Shown: positions 15,070 to 23,585 of the stretch, one piece after another | How the letters are laid out: each line of letters starts with the position of its first letter | Position numbering within the stretch: position 1 is the stretch's first letter | Assembly: GCA_003134995.1 (NCBI GenBank) | Contig: PLDC01000015.1 | Span: 1 to 64,000, forward strand | Length of the DNA: 64,000 nucleotides | Source: Acidobacteriaceae bacterium | GTDB taxonomy: Bacteria; Acidobacteriota; Terriglobia; Terriglobales; Acidobacteriaceae | Direction: 5' to 3' | Notes under the pieces: model-generated | Told to the model about the DNA's origin: nothing | What the model saw: the letters and a program-made list of their open reading frames with translations, nothing else | Databases searched by the model: none | Translations under genes and position numbers: made by a program

Positions 15070-15110
15070 GAACCTTTTAACACAGGGGACACAGGGGCTC
15101 ACAGGGTAAT
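15070..15110. repeat. CACAGGGGACACAGGGG repeat
   Basis: CTTTTAACACAGGGGACACA then GGGGCTCACAGGGTAA. Intergenic. Confidence 0.75.
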
Positions 15111-15400
15111 TCTTGATGGTACGAATCTTGGTGGTTAACTGGTGGGATCGATCGGGGCTCGCGGGGCCTTTTTTGTGCTTGCTAGCTTGGGGGCTGGTTG
15201 AAGTGGGATTTCTGATGGCGGAGTGTGGTTCGATTTTGTGCGAACCTGGTTGGTAATAGTGGGGGTTTGCCGGCTGGTGCAGCCTGACTTTTCTGGTTAA
15301 CTGCTCGGCTTGCACCTCTCAGAGGTTGCTTGGTGGAATGAGTTCTTTCATCATTCGCTCTGGGTTGGGGAAAAACTCGTGCGCCAGCGAAGAGCTTAAC

Positions 15401-15468
15401 CTCAGGCGCTGAAGCGCGGATCCATTTTCAGCGACTTAGCGGCACGAGTGGAACTCGTGCCCTTCCCG
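15401..15468. repeat. AGGCGCTGAAGCGC repeat, copy 2
   Basis: Homologous along its whole length to 8086-8152, with the terminal hairpin GGCACGAGTGGAACTCGTGCC. Confidence 0.75.
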
Positions 15469-15561
15469 AAACCGGCTCGAACCGGAGTTTTTTCCGCAAC
15501 CACTGAACGTCGTGCCCTTCCCGGTCAAGGTCGAAAGTAGGCGGGAACCGTGGTCCTACCA

Positions 15562-15623
15562 ACGGACAGCAGGTTCCTCCACTACGCCGTCGCTGGCGCT
15601 CCGGCTCCGGTCGGAATGACAAG
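15562..15623. repeat. Palindromic GGTTCCTC...GGAATGAC repeat with extended centre
   Basis: AACGGACAGCAGGTTCCTCC then a GCGCTCCGGC-rich centre and GGTCGGAATGACAAG. It shares both ends with 4630-4673 and 5004-5039. Confidence 0.7.
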
Positions 15624-15726
15624 AACTTTAGCTGGAGTATGGTCAGAGTCAGAGTCAAGCGGCTCGCTGGCGGCGACTCCTACGAACATTTCCATTAAGA
15701 CTTGCGATTTCACGCTTTGCAACTGG

Positions 15727-18408
15727 CTACTGCAGCAGGCCTCCGTTGGTGGGAGGTTCTTCTTCTGGGGCCAGGACTACGGCGGCGGCTACGCGGTCGC
15801 CGGGTTCCATGTGGAGGAGGCGGACGCCTTGAGAGTTGCGGCCGACCTCGCGGATGGTTTTGGAATCCATGCGAATGATTTTGCCGTACTGGCTGATCAG
15901 CATTACTTGCGAGTTTTCGTCGACCAGGGCGATGGCTACTACTTTGCCGACACGCTCGGTGGTCTTTACGTTGATTACGCCTTTGCCGCCGCGGTTGATT
16001 AGACGGTATTCGTCGGCGGGGGTGCGCTTGCCGTATCCGTTTTCAGTTACGGAGAGGATCAGGTTGCCTTTTTGAGTCAGGTCGACCACTTCGCCGGGTG
16101 GAACCTCTACATCAGCCGCAACTGTTGTTGGAGCGGTATCTTTTGTGACTGGCGCGCCCACCGGGTTCTCACCCGGTTTTGAGGTTACGGTCATGCCTAC
16201 TACGTAGTCGCGCTCTTCCAGGTCGATGCCCCAGACGCCGTAGGCGGCGCGGCCCATCGGACGGACGTGGTTTTCGTCGAAGCGGACGGCCATGCCTTCG
16301 TGGGAGGCGATGAAGACGATTTGGTTGCCGTTGGTGATGCGGGCCGCGACGAGTTCGTCTCCTTCTTCGATGTTGATGGCGTTGATGCCGTTGGAGCGGA
16401 CGTGCATGAACTCGCGCAGTTCGGATTTTTTAACCAGGCCGTTGCGCGTGGCGAAGAAGATGAATTTATTTTCCTGCTCGAGATTGCGCACGGCGAGCAT
16501 GGTGCGGACAGTTTCGCCGGGTTGCAGTCCGACGAGGTTGCCGATGTGTTTGCCTTTACCTGCGGCGCTCACGTCTGGAATTTCGTAGACCTTGAGCCAG
16601 TAGACTCGGCCTTTGTTGGTGAAGATGAGGATGTAAGCGTGAGTGGAGGCGATGAAGAGATGTTCGACGAAATCTTCGTCGCGGGTCTTCATGCCGGTGC
16701 GGCCTACGCCTCCGCGGCGCTGCATGCGGTAGGTGGAGATGGGCGTGCGCTTCATGTAGCCGGAGTGGCTGAAGGTGACGGCTACCTGTTCGTCGGCGAT
16801 TAAATCTTCGAGGACGATTTCTGCGGCTTCGTCTTCGATGCGAGTACGGCGCTCGTCTCCGTAGAGTTCTTTTACTTCTTCCAATTCCTTGATGATGACT
16901 TTGCGGAGCTTGGTTTCGGAGGCGAGGATGGATTCGTAGTCTTCGATTTTTTCGCGGACTTCTTTTAACTCGTTGGAAATTTCGTCGATGGAAAGTTTGG
17001 TGAGGCGATGGAGTTGCAGTTCGAGAATCGCTTCGGCCTGGCGCGTGGTGAAAGGCTTTTCGGGATCTTGCTTGGGAGCGCGGCCTGTGGTGTTGATGTC
17101 GATTTTTTTGCCGGCGAAGTAGGCGACTAAATTCTCGCGGGCATCGGCGCGGTTGGAGCTGGCGCGGATGATGGTGATTACGTTGTCGAGATGATCGAGT
17201 GCGTTGAGATAGCCTTCTAAGATGTGCTCACGGTCTTTTGCTTTTTGCAGCAGGAAAGCGGTGCGGCGGCGGACTACTTCTACGCGGTGATTGATGAAGT
17301 GCTTGATGGCCTGGATCAGTCCCATTTCGCGGGGCTGTCCGTTGACCACCGCCAGCAGGATCATCGAGAAACCTTCCTGCATGGAGGTGTGTTTGAAGAG
17401 CTGGTTGAGAACGATTTGCGGCTCGGCTCCGCGCTTTAGTTCGACCACGATGCGCATGCCGTCGCGATCGCTTTCGTCGCGAATGTCGGAGATATCTTCG
17501 ATGTCTTTGTCGTTAACGAGTTGCGCGATGCGCTCGACCAGGCGAGCTTTGTTTACCTGGTAGGGAATTTCGGTGACGATGATGGCCTGGCGATCTTTGC
17601 TGATGCTTTCGATGGCGGCTTTGGCGCGCATCATGAAGCGTCCGCGGCCGGTGCGGTATGCTTCGAAGACTCCGGAGCGTCCGTGGATTACGCCGGCGGT
17701 GGGGAAATCGGGGCCTTGGACGAATTTTAAGATGTCGGCTAGCTGGGCGTTGGGATTGTTGATCAGCGTAATTGTTGCGTCGACGATTTCGGTTAAGTTG
17801 TGCGGCGGAATTTTTGTGGCCATGCCTACGGCGATTCCGTCGGAGCCGTTGATTAGTAGATTTGGAATTCTTGCTGGGAGAACGTCTGGTTCGACTTCGC
17901 TGCCGTCGTAGTTGGGGCGGAAGTCTACAGTGTCTTTATCCAAGTCTTCGAGAAGCGCGGTGGAGACTGGGGCTAGCTTGGCTTCTGTGTAGCGATCGGC
18001 TGCGGGGGGATCTCCGTCGACCGAGCCGAAATTTCCTTGTCCGAAAATTAATGGGTAGCGCATGCTCCAGGTTTGCGCTAAGCGAACTAAGGCGTCGTAG
18101 ACGGCCAGATTTCCGTGGGGATGGTACTTGCCCATGACGTCGCCGACGATTCTTGCGCACTTGCGCGTGGCGCGATTGGGTTGCAGGCCCATCTGCTGCA
18201 TGGTGTAGAGAATGCGGCGGTGGACGGGCTTGAGTCCGTCGCGAACATCGGGGAGAGCGCGGCCGATGATGACCGACATGGAATAGTCGAGATACGACTT
18301 GCGCATCTCGTCTTCAATGTTGACGGGCTGAATGTGCAGGGCGCCGGGACTGCCGGAGTCGCCGGGCGGTGGGGTCAGAGGGAGTTCGGGATTTTGATCG
18401 TCGGCCAT
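15727..18408 (-). CDS. gyrA: DNA gyrase subunit A
   Basis: 893 residues. GyrA cuts and rejoins DNA to introduce negative supercoils together with GyrB. The catalytic Tyr is Y140 in AADRYTEAKL, and the GyrA-box QRRGGVGRTG marks it as gyrase rather than topoisomerase IV. The C-terminal six-bladed DNA-wrapping domain is complete. In the quinolone-resistance region, the E. coli D82-S83 pair is replaced by N100-L101 (HPHGNLAVYD); Ser83 to Leu is a classical resistance change in E. coli, so this lineage may be naturally less sensitive. A TAGCTNC heptamer run precedes the start. No gyrB is adjacent. Confidence 0.97.
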   Translation of the reverse strand: MADDQNPELPLTPPPGDSGSPGALHIQPVNIEDEMRKSYLDYSMSVIIGRALPDVRDGLKPVHRRILYTMQQMGLQPNRATRKCARIVGDVMGKYHPHGNLAVYDALVRLAQTWSMRYPLIFGQGNFGSVDGDPPAADRYTEAKLAPVSTALLEDLDKDTVDFRPNYDGSEVEPDVLPARIPNLLINGSDGIAVGMATKIPPHNLTEIVDATITLINNPNAQLADILKFVQGPDFPTAGVIHGRSGVFEAYRTGRGRFMMRAKAAIESISKDRQAIIVTEIPYQVNKARLVERIAQLVNDKDIEDISDIRDESDRDGMRIVVELKRGAEPQIVLNQLFKHTSMQEGFSMILLAVVNGQPREMGLIQAIKHFINHRVEVVRRRTAFLLQKAKDREHILEGYLNALDHLDNVITIIRASSNRADARENLVAYFAGKKIDINTTGRAPKQDPEKPFTTRQAEAILELQLHRLTKLSIDEISNELKEVREKIEDYESILASETKLRKVIIKELEEVKELYGDERRTRIEDEAAEIVLEDLIADEQVAVTFSHSGYMKRTPISTYRMQRRGGVGRTGMKTRDEDFVEHLFIASTHAYILIFTNKGRVYWLKVYEIPDVSAAGKGKHIGNLVGLQPGETVRTMLAVRNLEQENKFIFFATRNGLVKKSELREFMHVRSNGINAINIEEGDELVAARITNGNQIVFIASHEGMAVRFDENHVRPMGRAAYGVWGIDLEERDYVVGMTVTSKPGENPVGAPVTKDTAPTTVAADVEVPPGEVVDLTQKGNLILSVTENGYGKRTPADEYRLINRGGKGVINVKTTERVGKVVAIALVDENSQVMLISQYGKIIRMDSKTIREVGRNSQGVRLLHMEPGDRVAAAVVLAPEEEPPTNGGLLQ

Positions 18409-18749
18409 GTTTAAGCTTCTAGCTCCTAGCTGTTAGCTTCTAGCTGAACCATTTTCGCGCGACAGGCGAGGTCCTTGTCGCAATTTGCGAATGTTCCCTA
18501 AACGGTTGCGTTTACAGGTGTTTAGTCAGATCTTTAGTCGGATTATTGTATCACGGGGCGGACAGCGATTGTTGCAGAGGCCGATGCGTCGCGATGTGCC
18601 GAGTAGGCCGTGAACAGCCGCACTCCCGGCGGAACGCTTTAGGCAGAACGGACAACACAGCGGCTTCGGTTCTCGTACAAAAGAATCCGTCTGCGTGGGC
18701 CAGCGCTGACCCATTTACAATTCTGAGGGTCGAGAGAGGCTAACCGCAT
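18409..18749. other. Divergent region between gyrA and a secreted-protein gene
   Basis: It begins with a TTAGCTTCTAGCT heptamer run (18416-18447) immediately upstream of gyrA. The rest holds no gene that I can support. Both flanking genes read outward, so their promoters lie here; no strong -35/-10 pair was visible. Confidence 0.55.
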
Positions 18750-19211
18750 ATGATGAAATTAATGCTGAGCTGTTTTTTCTGCGTAGTAGCGGCTTCAGGA
18801 GCATTACAGAGCCAGTCGGCGTCCCTCGCCGGCCAAGAATCAGCCCTAGCCCTAAAGGAGAAGAACTTTCACAATTACGGACACGATTTTCTTGATTTAG
18901 CTAAGGGCGACGAGTACGAGCCCTCGGCCGGACTAGCCGACACCGCGTGGGAAGTGGAAGGTCACGTTAGCGCCGCAATGGCACTTCTCGATGTTTACGA
19001 CAGCTTGTCGTGCCCACCAGACCGAGCTGCAGCTCGCACCATAATAAGGCGCCAACTTGGCTACTACTCCAAGGACATCGATTCGGAAATAAAGATTTCT
19101 AATATGGGTATTGAGCGAACAAAGAAGCCTGGCGTCGCGGCGGAGGCCACGCGTATGCGGGACGATCTGCGGGACGTGCAGGAACTTTTCAACTCGATCA
19201 AGCTCGATTGA
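18750..19211 (+). CDS. Secreted protein of unknown function
   Basis: 153 residues with a signal peptide (LMLSCFFCVVAASGALQ). The mature part is helix-rich and charged, with a single Cys and an acidic middle region. No family recognised. It may be periplasmic. Confidence 0.5.
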   Translation: MMKLMLSCFFCVVAASGALQSQSASLAGQESALALKEKNFHNYGHDFLDLAKGDEYEPSAGLADTAWEVEGHVSAAMALLDVYDSLSCPPDRAAARTIIRRQLGYYSKDIDSEIKISNMGIERTKKPGVAAEATRMRDDLRDVQELFNSIKLD

Positions 19212-19345
19212 ATCATGAGCGACCACCTTACGCGCAAGGAGGGCAACGAGCGTTACTCTCCTGCGAATTTCCTCCATGCCAGATTGCGGAACGTGATCGC
19301 CAGTACTAAATAGGGGACGGCCACCCTCCGCCCGGAGCACGCCCG

Positions 19346-20241
19346 ATGGACGCATATCTCGATCAAACGTATTGATTTACCTCGCTAACAGGCCCGACTG
19401 GTTGGCCGTGTCTGTGGCCGGGTCAAGCAAGGGGCGCATTCGCTATGTCCTGTCTCCGTGGCACTTCTACGAAATCGGCAAGATCGGGGAACAGCGGCGG
19501 CGCGAATTGCTAGCCGTCGCTGAAGATCTCAATCCAGCTTGGATTTTGGATCGAGCAGACCTTCAACTGGTCGAGTTTCTGAACGTGTGGCGGGGGTTCT
19601 GGAATGGATATAGGCGTGCTCTCCGTGCCATCGCTACTCTCGCTGACGTCGGAGCGTTCCTTCTCAGGATCACACCTGCGAGAGCGGCGGCGATTCCTCT
19701 TGAGCACTACGTTCGTATGCTTGCTCGGCCGGGCGGGACCGACCTCTTGGAGCAGTTATTCACAGGTCAGACGCGTATAGCGGCGGCGAACCAAGAATCG
19801 TTTCAGTCTGGCCGCTATACGAAGGCGGTCGATCATGGCGTGAAACATTTGTATATTGCTAGACTTCTTGCCCGCGAGCAGGAAACGGGACCGTCTCTAC
19901 CCGATCTGGAGCAGAGGATGGCCGAGATTTTGGCAAATCCGCTGTGTAGGGAGAAAATCTCGTTCTTCATCGAGTTTGGAGGAATGGCAGACTTACGAAC
20001 CTGGGAGATCGAGGCTCGCCTGACAGCTCTGCATATGGCCGGGCGGGCTGTGCTGAATGAGAACCGTCAAGTGGACAGGCAGCACGCCTGCGTGGCCCTC
20101 GCCTATTGCGACTTGTTTGTTACGAATGACGACGAGCTTCTCAGACGTTCAGCCGAGGTGTCGATCGGCCTAAAGTTTCAGGCGGCGGAGTGTTTGCGTC
20201 CTGAGGCGCTGATCGAGCGACTCTCGAGCGAGTCAGGGTAG
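19346..20241 (+). pseudogene. PIN-like protein with a frameshift near its N-terminus
   Basis: A plausible start is the ATG at 19346, with GGAG 8 bases upstream, encoding MDAYLDQTY; the frame then hits TGA at 19373. A one-base shift to the frame at 19372 continues as LIYLANRPDW for about 290 residues. Read through, MDAYLDQTYLIYLA resembles the first strand of PIN-like nucleases, and the C-terminal YCDLFVTNDDELLRR matches the last acidic strand of such domains (DxFVTND). The break lies at a TATTG where TATTTG would restore frame, so a sequencing error is as likely as a true mutation. It might be a toxin-like RNase without a visible antitoxin. Confidence 0.55.
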
Positions 20242-20358
20242 GGCCGGCTGGCGAAACGAAGGGTCGGCGAGAACATGAAACCGACAAATTCCGAATGGTG
20301 AGGCCGCTTCGGCGAACATCGAAGGCGCGATTTGCGACGGCCGCAGATCTATCCCCTT

Positions 20359-21117
20359 TTACGGGCGGGTGATTACTTCGTTTGGCGATGCGGGAAGAAC
20401 GAACTTCACATTTCGAGTGGCGTTCGTTTTCAGAGTTTGGGGGATATTGAGCGCGGCGAGATCGATTTTCTTGTTCCAGTACCCGTCGGTGTAGTAGTCG
20501 CCGCGGGCGTAGAGCGTGCCGTTGGCTATGGCGTAGTCGCGGACTTCTTCGGTGTGTCCATCACGAAAAACTAGAGTGGCGGGGGCTAGCGCTGGGGTTT
20601 GAGCGACAGAGTTTGCGGCGGCTGGGCGGGTGAAATTTGGGCGCACTAGCTTCGCGGATTGTGTTTGGGTCGATTGCGGCAGGACTTCACCATTGGCTGC
20701 GGTGCTGCTTAGGCGGACATAGCGGCCGTTCTGCAGTTCGATCATTACTGGCTGAGTGGAGGAAGTCGGCTTGCGGCTGCTGCTCGGTTGGGCTGGAGAT
20801 TCTGGGGAACCGGACAAGGCTCGCATCGCTTGCATCAGTATTACTGGTGGTTGCGAGGAGACTGGGTAGCCGGAGGAGTAGAGGTCGTCCAGACTGAAAT
20901 CGCCTAGCAATGGAAATGGTAGGGAAGTGCGCGGAGACGATCGACGGAATGCGGAGTAGTGCGCGTTTTGTGCGAAGGCACTGGCTCCGCCTTGGTTTGA
21001 GTGCGGCGCTGAGGCGTGCGCGGATCTTTGCGCTGCGGCTAGAGTCGTGAGCAGCGCTGCCAGAGCTAGTGAGATTGCTAGCTTGGTCGGAATCGAGCGC
21101 TGGGCTGAGCGTTTCAC
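20359..21117 (-). CDS. Secreted protein of unknown function
   Basis: 252 residues from a GTG at 21117. This start is chosen because it gives a basic region and a signal peptide (LAISLALAALLTTLAAAQR); the longer frame upstream reads through a repeat (ACPERSRRV is a typical spurious repeat translation). Central residues are Ser/Pro/Gln-rich. Near the C-terminus, LQNGRYVRLS and LVFRDGHTEEVRDYAI are strand-like motifs seen in small secreted beta proteins. No firm family. Confidence 0.55.
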   Translation of the reverse strand: MKRSAQRSIPTKLAISLALAALLTTLAAAQRSAHASAPHSNQGGASAFAQNAHYSAFRRSSPRTSLPFPLLGDFSLDDLYSSGYPVSSQPPVILMQAMRALSGSPESPAQPSSSRKPTSSTQPVMIELQNGRYVRLSSTAANGEVLPQSTQTQSAKLVRPNFTRPAAANSVAQTPALAPATLVFRDGHTEEVRDYAIANGTLYARGDYYTDGYWNKKIDLAALNIPQTLKTNATRNVKFVLPASPNEVITRP

Positions 21118-21164
21118 AACGCTATGATACTTCAGAAACCGTGATTGATGGCTGGTAGCGAAAG

Positions 21165-21233
21165 TCAAAATCTTTAACACCCTTCGGCTTCGCTCAGGGC
21201 AGGCTCCGGACACGGGGTTTCACAGGGTAAACC
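21165..21233. repeat. Composite repeat: CACAGGGG family with internal CCCTTCGGCTTCGC
   Basis: Same arrangement as 7824-7896: AATCTTTAACA, then CCCTTCGGCTTCGCTCAGGG and CAGGCTCC, then CACGGGG...CACAGGGTAAACC. Confidence 0.75.
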
Positions 21234-21246
21234 GGACACGCGCGAT

Positions 21247-22491
21247 TCATCCGTTGGGGACTTGGGCTAGCTTTTGTAGGGTCCAGAGGATGTCGGCGGC
21301 TACCAGCGCCCAGACTGCGGCTTTTATTAGCTGGCTGTAGCGGGTTTCCATTAAGTCGGCTATGGTTCCGGAGACGAAGATTAGAAGGAACGGGATGGAT
21401 GCTATTAGGAATCCTGCGGCGGCTTGGTCGGGGTGGGCCATGCCTAGAATGATGAAGAGCAAGGCTATTAATCCGGGAGCGGTGTTGCCGAAGTAGCGCG
21501 AGCGCGGCCAAGCTATGTAGGTTGCGATGGCTACTGGTAGTAGCAGAGCCAGTGCGGGACAGGCGCGCAGGAGTTCTCTTGCGACTTCGCGGTAGACGGC
21601 TAGAACGGTGAAGCTGCGCCAGGTTGCTCCCCAGAAAGATGCGTGGTGCATGCTTTCGAAAAACGCGTGGGGATGGAAGAAGTATGTGGCGAAGAGCAGG
21701 ATGAGAGCTACTACGCAGGCAGCGATCCAAATGATGAGAGCTGCGGCGCGGCGGACGGGCGCTACATAAAGCATTAGAGCTAAGGCTACGGGCACGACGA
21801 TGATCATGGAGAATTGGGAGCCGACGGCGATGGCTAGGGAGATCCCGAGCAAAACCATGCGGCGCCAGTTCCAAAGAACTACTTCGCGTGGGGCGTAGAG
21901 GGTGTGGGCTACGGCAATGGCGGTGAAGATTGCGCCGAAGGATCCCCAGGCGGCCAGGATTTCAGGCTCGGTGTGCCAGACGGCGCTGGCTTGAATCATG
22001 GCGGGTGAGAAGCAGTAGAGGGTTAGGGCGAGGAATCCTCCGGCGTTGCCGCAGAGACGGCGGGCTACGTACCAGAGGGATGCGCCCAGGGCGAGTCCGC
22101 AGGCTAGGAATGGAAGCCGCGGGAACCAGCGCCAGGTGGAATCGAGAAGGCTCTTGGGCGTGATTATCAGCGGCGTCGCGGTTACGAGCGAGAGCAGTGG
22201 GGAATGTTGGGTGTCGAAACCTTGGGCGTCATGAGAGATTTCAGCGGGGAGTGTGGCGGGATCGGGGTAGGGTGCTCCGGCTATGTTGATGCCGTGAAGC
22301 TGGCGTGAGCCGGCGATGATGCGCGCGCCTTCGAGAGTTCCGGGGAATTGGGACGCGGTCAGTTCGGAATGGATCAGCCATGCGGCTTGTGCCAGGAACG
22401 CGAGAAGCAAGGCTCCAGCTAGAAATTGCGGACGGCCGAAGCGTTCGCGGGTAAAAAATCGGGGCATAGGATGGACCATGTGTTTTACCAT
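21247..22491 (-). CDS. Multi-pass membrane protein, GT39-like
   Basis: 414 residues with about nine hydrophobic helices. An extracytoplasmic loop after helix 1 has SRQLHG and HDAQGFDTQHSPLL, in the position where the dolichyl/polyprenyl-phosphate-sugar glycosyltransferases of the GT39/83 (ArnT/PMT) family carry acidic catalytic residues. The exact motif is not classical, so the family call is moderate. The start may be Met1, Met5 or Met9. A second GT39-like gene lies at 33325. The substrate is unknown. Confidence 0.55.
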   Translation of the reverse strand: MVKHMVHPMPRFFTRERFGRPQFLAGALLLAFLAQAAWLIHSELTASQFPGTLEGARIIAGSRQLHGINIAGAPYPDPATLPAEISHDAQGFDTQHSPLLSLVTATPLIITPKSLLDSTWRWFPRLPFLACGLALGASLWYVARRLCGNAGGFLALTLYCFSPAMIQASAVWHTEPEILAAWGSFGAIFTAIAVAHTLYAPREVVLWNWRRMVLLGISLAIAVGSQFSMIIVVPVALALMLYVAPVRRAAALIIWIAACVVALILLFATYFFHPHAFFESMHHASFWGATWRSFTVLAVYREVARELLRACPALALLLPVAIATYIAWPRSRYFGNTAPGLIALLFIILGMAHPDQAAAGFLIASIPFLLIFVSGTIADLMETRYSQLIKAAVWALVAADILWTLQKLAQVPNG

Positions 22492-22544
22492 GTGGCAGCC
22501 AGCTTTCGGAGAGAAGTTTACTGCGCTGGAGATTTTTCCAGTTG

Positions 22545-22605
22545 CCAGGGATCTTTCATAGCGGAGATTGCGGAGAACGGCCGCGGAGAGCGCGGAGGGA
22601 TGCGA
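22545..22605. repeat. GCGGAGATTGCGGAGAACGG repeat, copy 1
   Basis: GCGGAGATTGCGGAGAACGG then CCGCGGAGAGCGCGGAGG. It lies directly before the CPBP gene and supplies its GGAGG. Copy 2 is at 35200-35245. Confidence 0.7.
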
Positions 22606-22616
22606 CGGAGGTGTTG

Positions 22617-23561
22617 ATGGCAGATGAGGGCGGGGTTAGTGCGGGTGAGGCAGCGCAAGTGCCGTGGCTGCGAACGGTTTTTGTCGGCGACGACGGTCTG
22701 CGCGCGGGGTGGGCATTCGCAATCTATCTTGGGATGTTTGCGGCGCTGCTCGCCGTGAGCAGCTGGCTGATTTCATCTCTGCACCTTGGTGATCTTTGGT
22801 CGACGATGGTGGGCGAAGCGGGCGTGTTTGCGGCGGCGGCGATTCCTGCGCTGATCATGGGGCGGATCGAGAAAAGAGAATGGGGCGCTTACGGCCTGTC
22901 TTTGCGCGAGGCGCTTTCGAAATTATTTTGGGTGGGAACGGTTTGGGGATTTCTGGGAATCACTTTCCTGCTGGTGATTTTGCGTGGGATGCACGCCTTC
23001 GATTTCGGACATATCGTGCTGCATGGTTTGGGGATCGTACGTTTCGCGACATTTTGGGGCGTTCTATTTCTGCTGGTCGGTTTCACTGAGGAATTCATGC
23101 TTCGCGGGTACAGCCAGTTCACGCTGGCGCGCGGCATGGGCTTCTGGCCGGCAGCGGTCTTGCTCTCTGCGATCTTTGGCGCGGTGCATTTGAAAAATCC
23201 TGGTGAGGCTTGGGTGGGCGCGTTGGCGGCGGGAGCGATTGGGTTGTTCTTTTGTCTCACGTTGCGGCGGACTGGGAGCTTGTGGTTTGCGGTGGGAGTT
23301 CACGCGGCATGGGATTGGGGAGAGAGTTTTTTTTATTCGGTGCCGGATAGTGGGCAGGTTTCGCCGGGGCATCTTTTAAGTTCTTCGTTTCATGGATCGC
23401 GGTGGGTTACTGGCGGGTCGGTGGGCCCTGAGGGGAGTTTGCTTTGCTTTGTGGTGATCGCGGTGATGTGGGTGGTGTTTGCTTGGGCGTATCCAGATGT
23501 TAGGTATTTGGGCGGGCCGGAAAAATCTTTAACACAGGGGACACAGGGGATCACAGGGTAG
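22617..23561 (+). CDS. CPBP-family intramembrane metalloprotease
   Basis: 314 residues, about eight membrane helices. The first CPBP motif is FTEEFMLRGY (EExxxR) and the second is FGAVH; a third His occurs in GVHAAWDW. These residues form the glutamyl-intramembrane-protease active site of the Rce1/CAAX-like family. The start at 22617 is preceded by GGAGG five bases away; upstream sequence is repeat. The last 14 residues (PEKSLTQGTQGITG) and the stop codon are encoded by a CACAGGGGACACAGGGG repeat, so the original C-terminus ended earlier or was replaced. Function: protease or membrane-protein chaperone, substrate unknown. Confidence 0.85.
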   Translation: MADEGGVSAGEAAQVPWLRTVFVGDDGLRAGWAFAIYLGMFAALLAVSSWLISSLHLGDLWSTMVGEAGVFAAAAIPALIMGRIEKREWGAYGLSLREALSKLFWVGTVWGFLGITFLLVILRGMHAFDFGHIVLHGLGIVRFATFWGVLFLLVGFTEEFMLRGYSQFTLARGMGFWPAAVLLSAIFGAVHLKNPGEAWVGALAAGAIGLFFCLTLRRTGSLWFAVGVHAAWDWGESFFYSVPDSGQVSPGHLLSSSFHGSRWVTGGSVGPEGSLLCFVVIAVMWVVFAWAYPDVRYLGGPEKSLTQGTQGITG

Positions 23562-23562
23562 A
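23521..23562. repeat. CACAGGGGACACAGGGG repeat forming the CPBP gene 3' end
   Basis: AAAAATCTTTAACACAGGGG then ACACAGGGGATCACAGGGTAG; the TAG is the stop codon of the CPBP gene. Confidence 0.8.
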
Positions 23563-23585
23563 TCGGGTTGGTGCGTCATTTATAT

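Larger units (their letters stand above)
14993..15726. other. Gene-free repeat cluster before gyrA 3' end
   Basis: 734 bases with no supportable gene. In order: a CTAGTAC heptamer run (14995-15021), a CACAGGGG repeat (15070-15110), an AGGCGCTGAAGCGC element (15401-15468), and a palindromic GGTTCCTC...GGAATGAC element with a long centre (15562-15623). It separates convergent transcription units. Confidence 0.65.

Noticed and set aside
18537-18740. tRNA-like impression of the gyrA upstream region
   Set aside because: No acceptor pairing, T-loop GTTCRA or anticodon arm could be placed; no tRNA was found anywhere in the window.
21118-21213. Longer N-terminus of the gene ending at 20359
   Set aside because: It would translate the composite repeat (CPERSRRV peptide); the GTG at 21117 gives a signal peptide.
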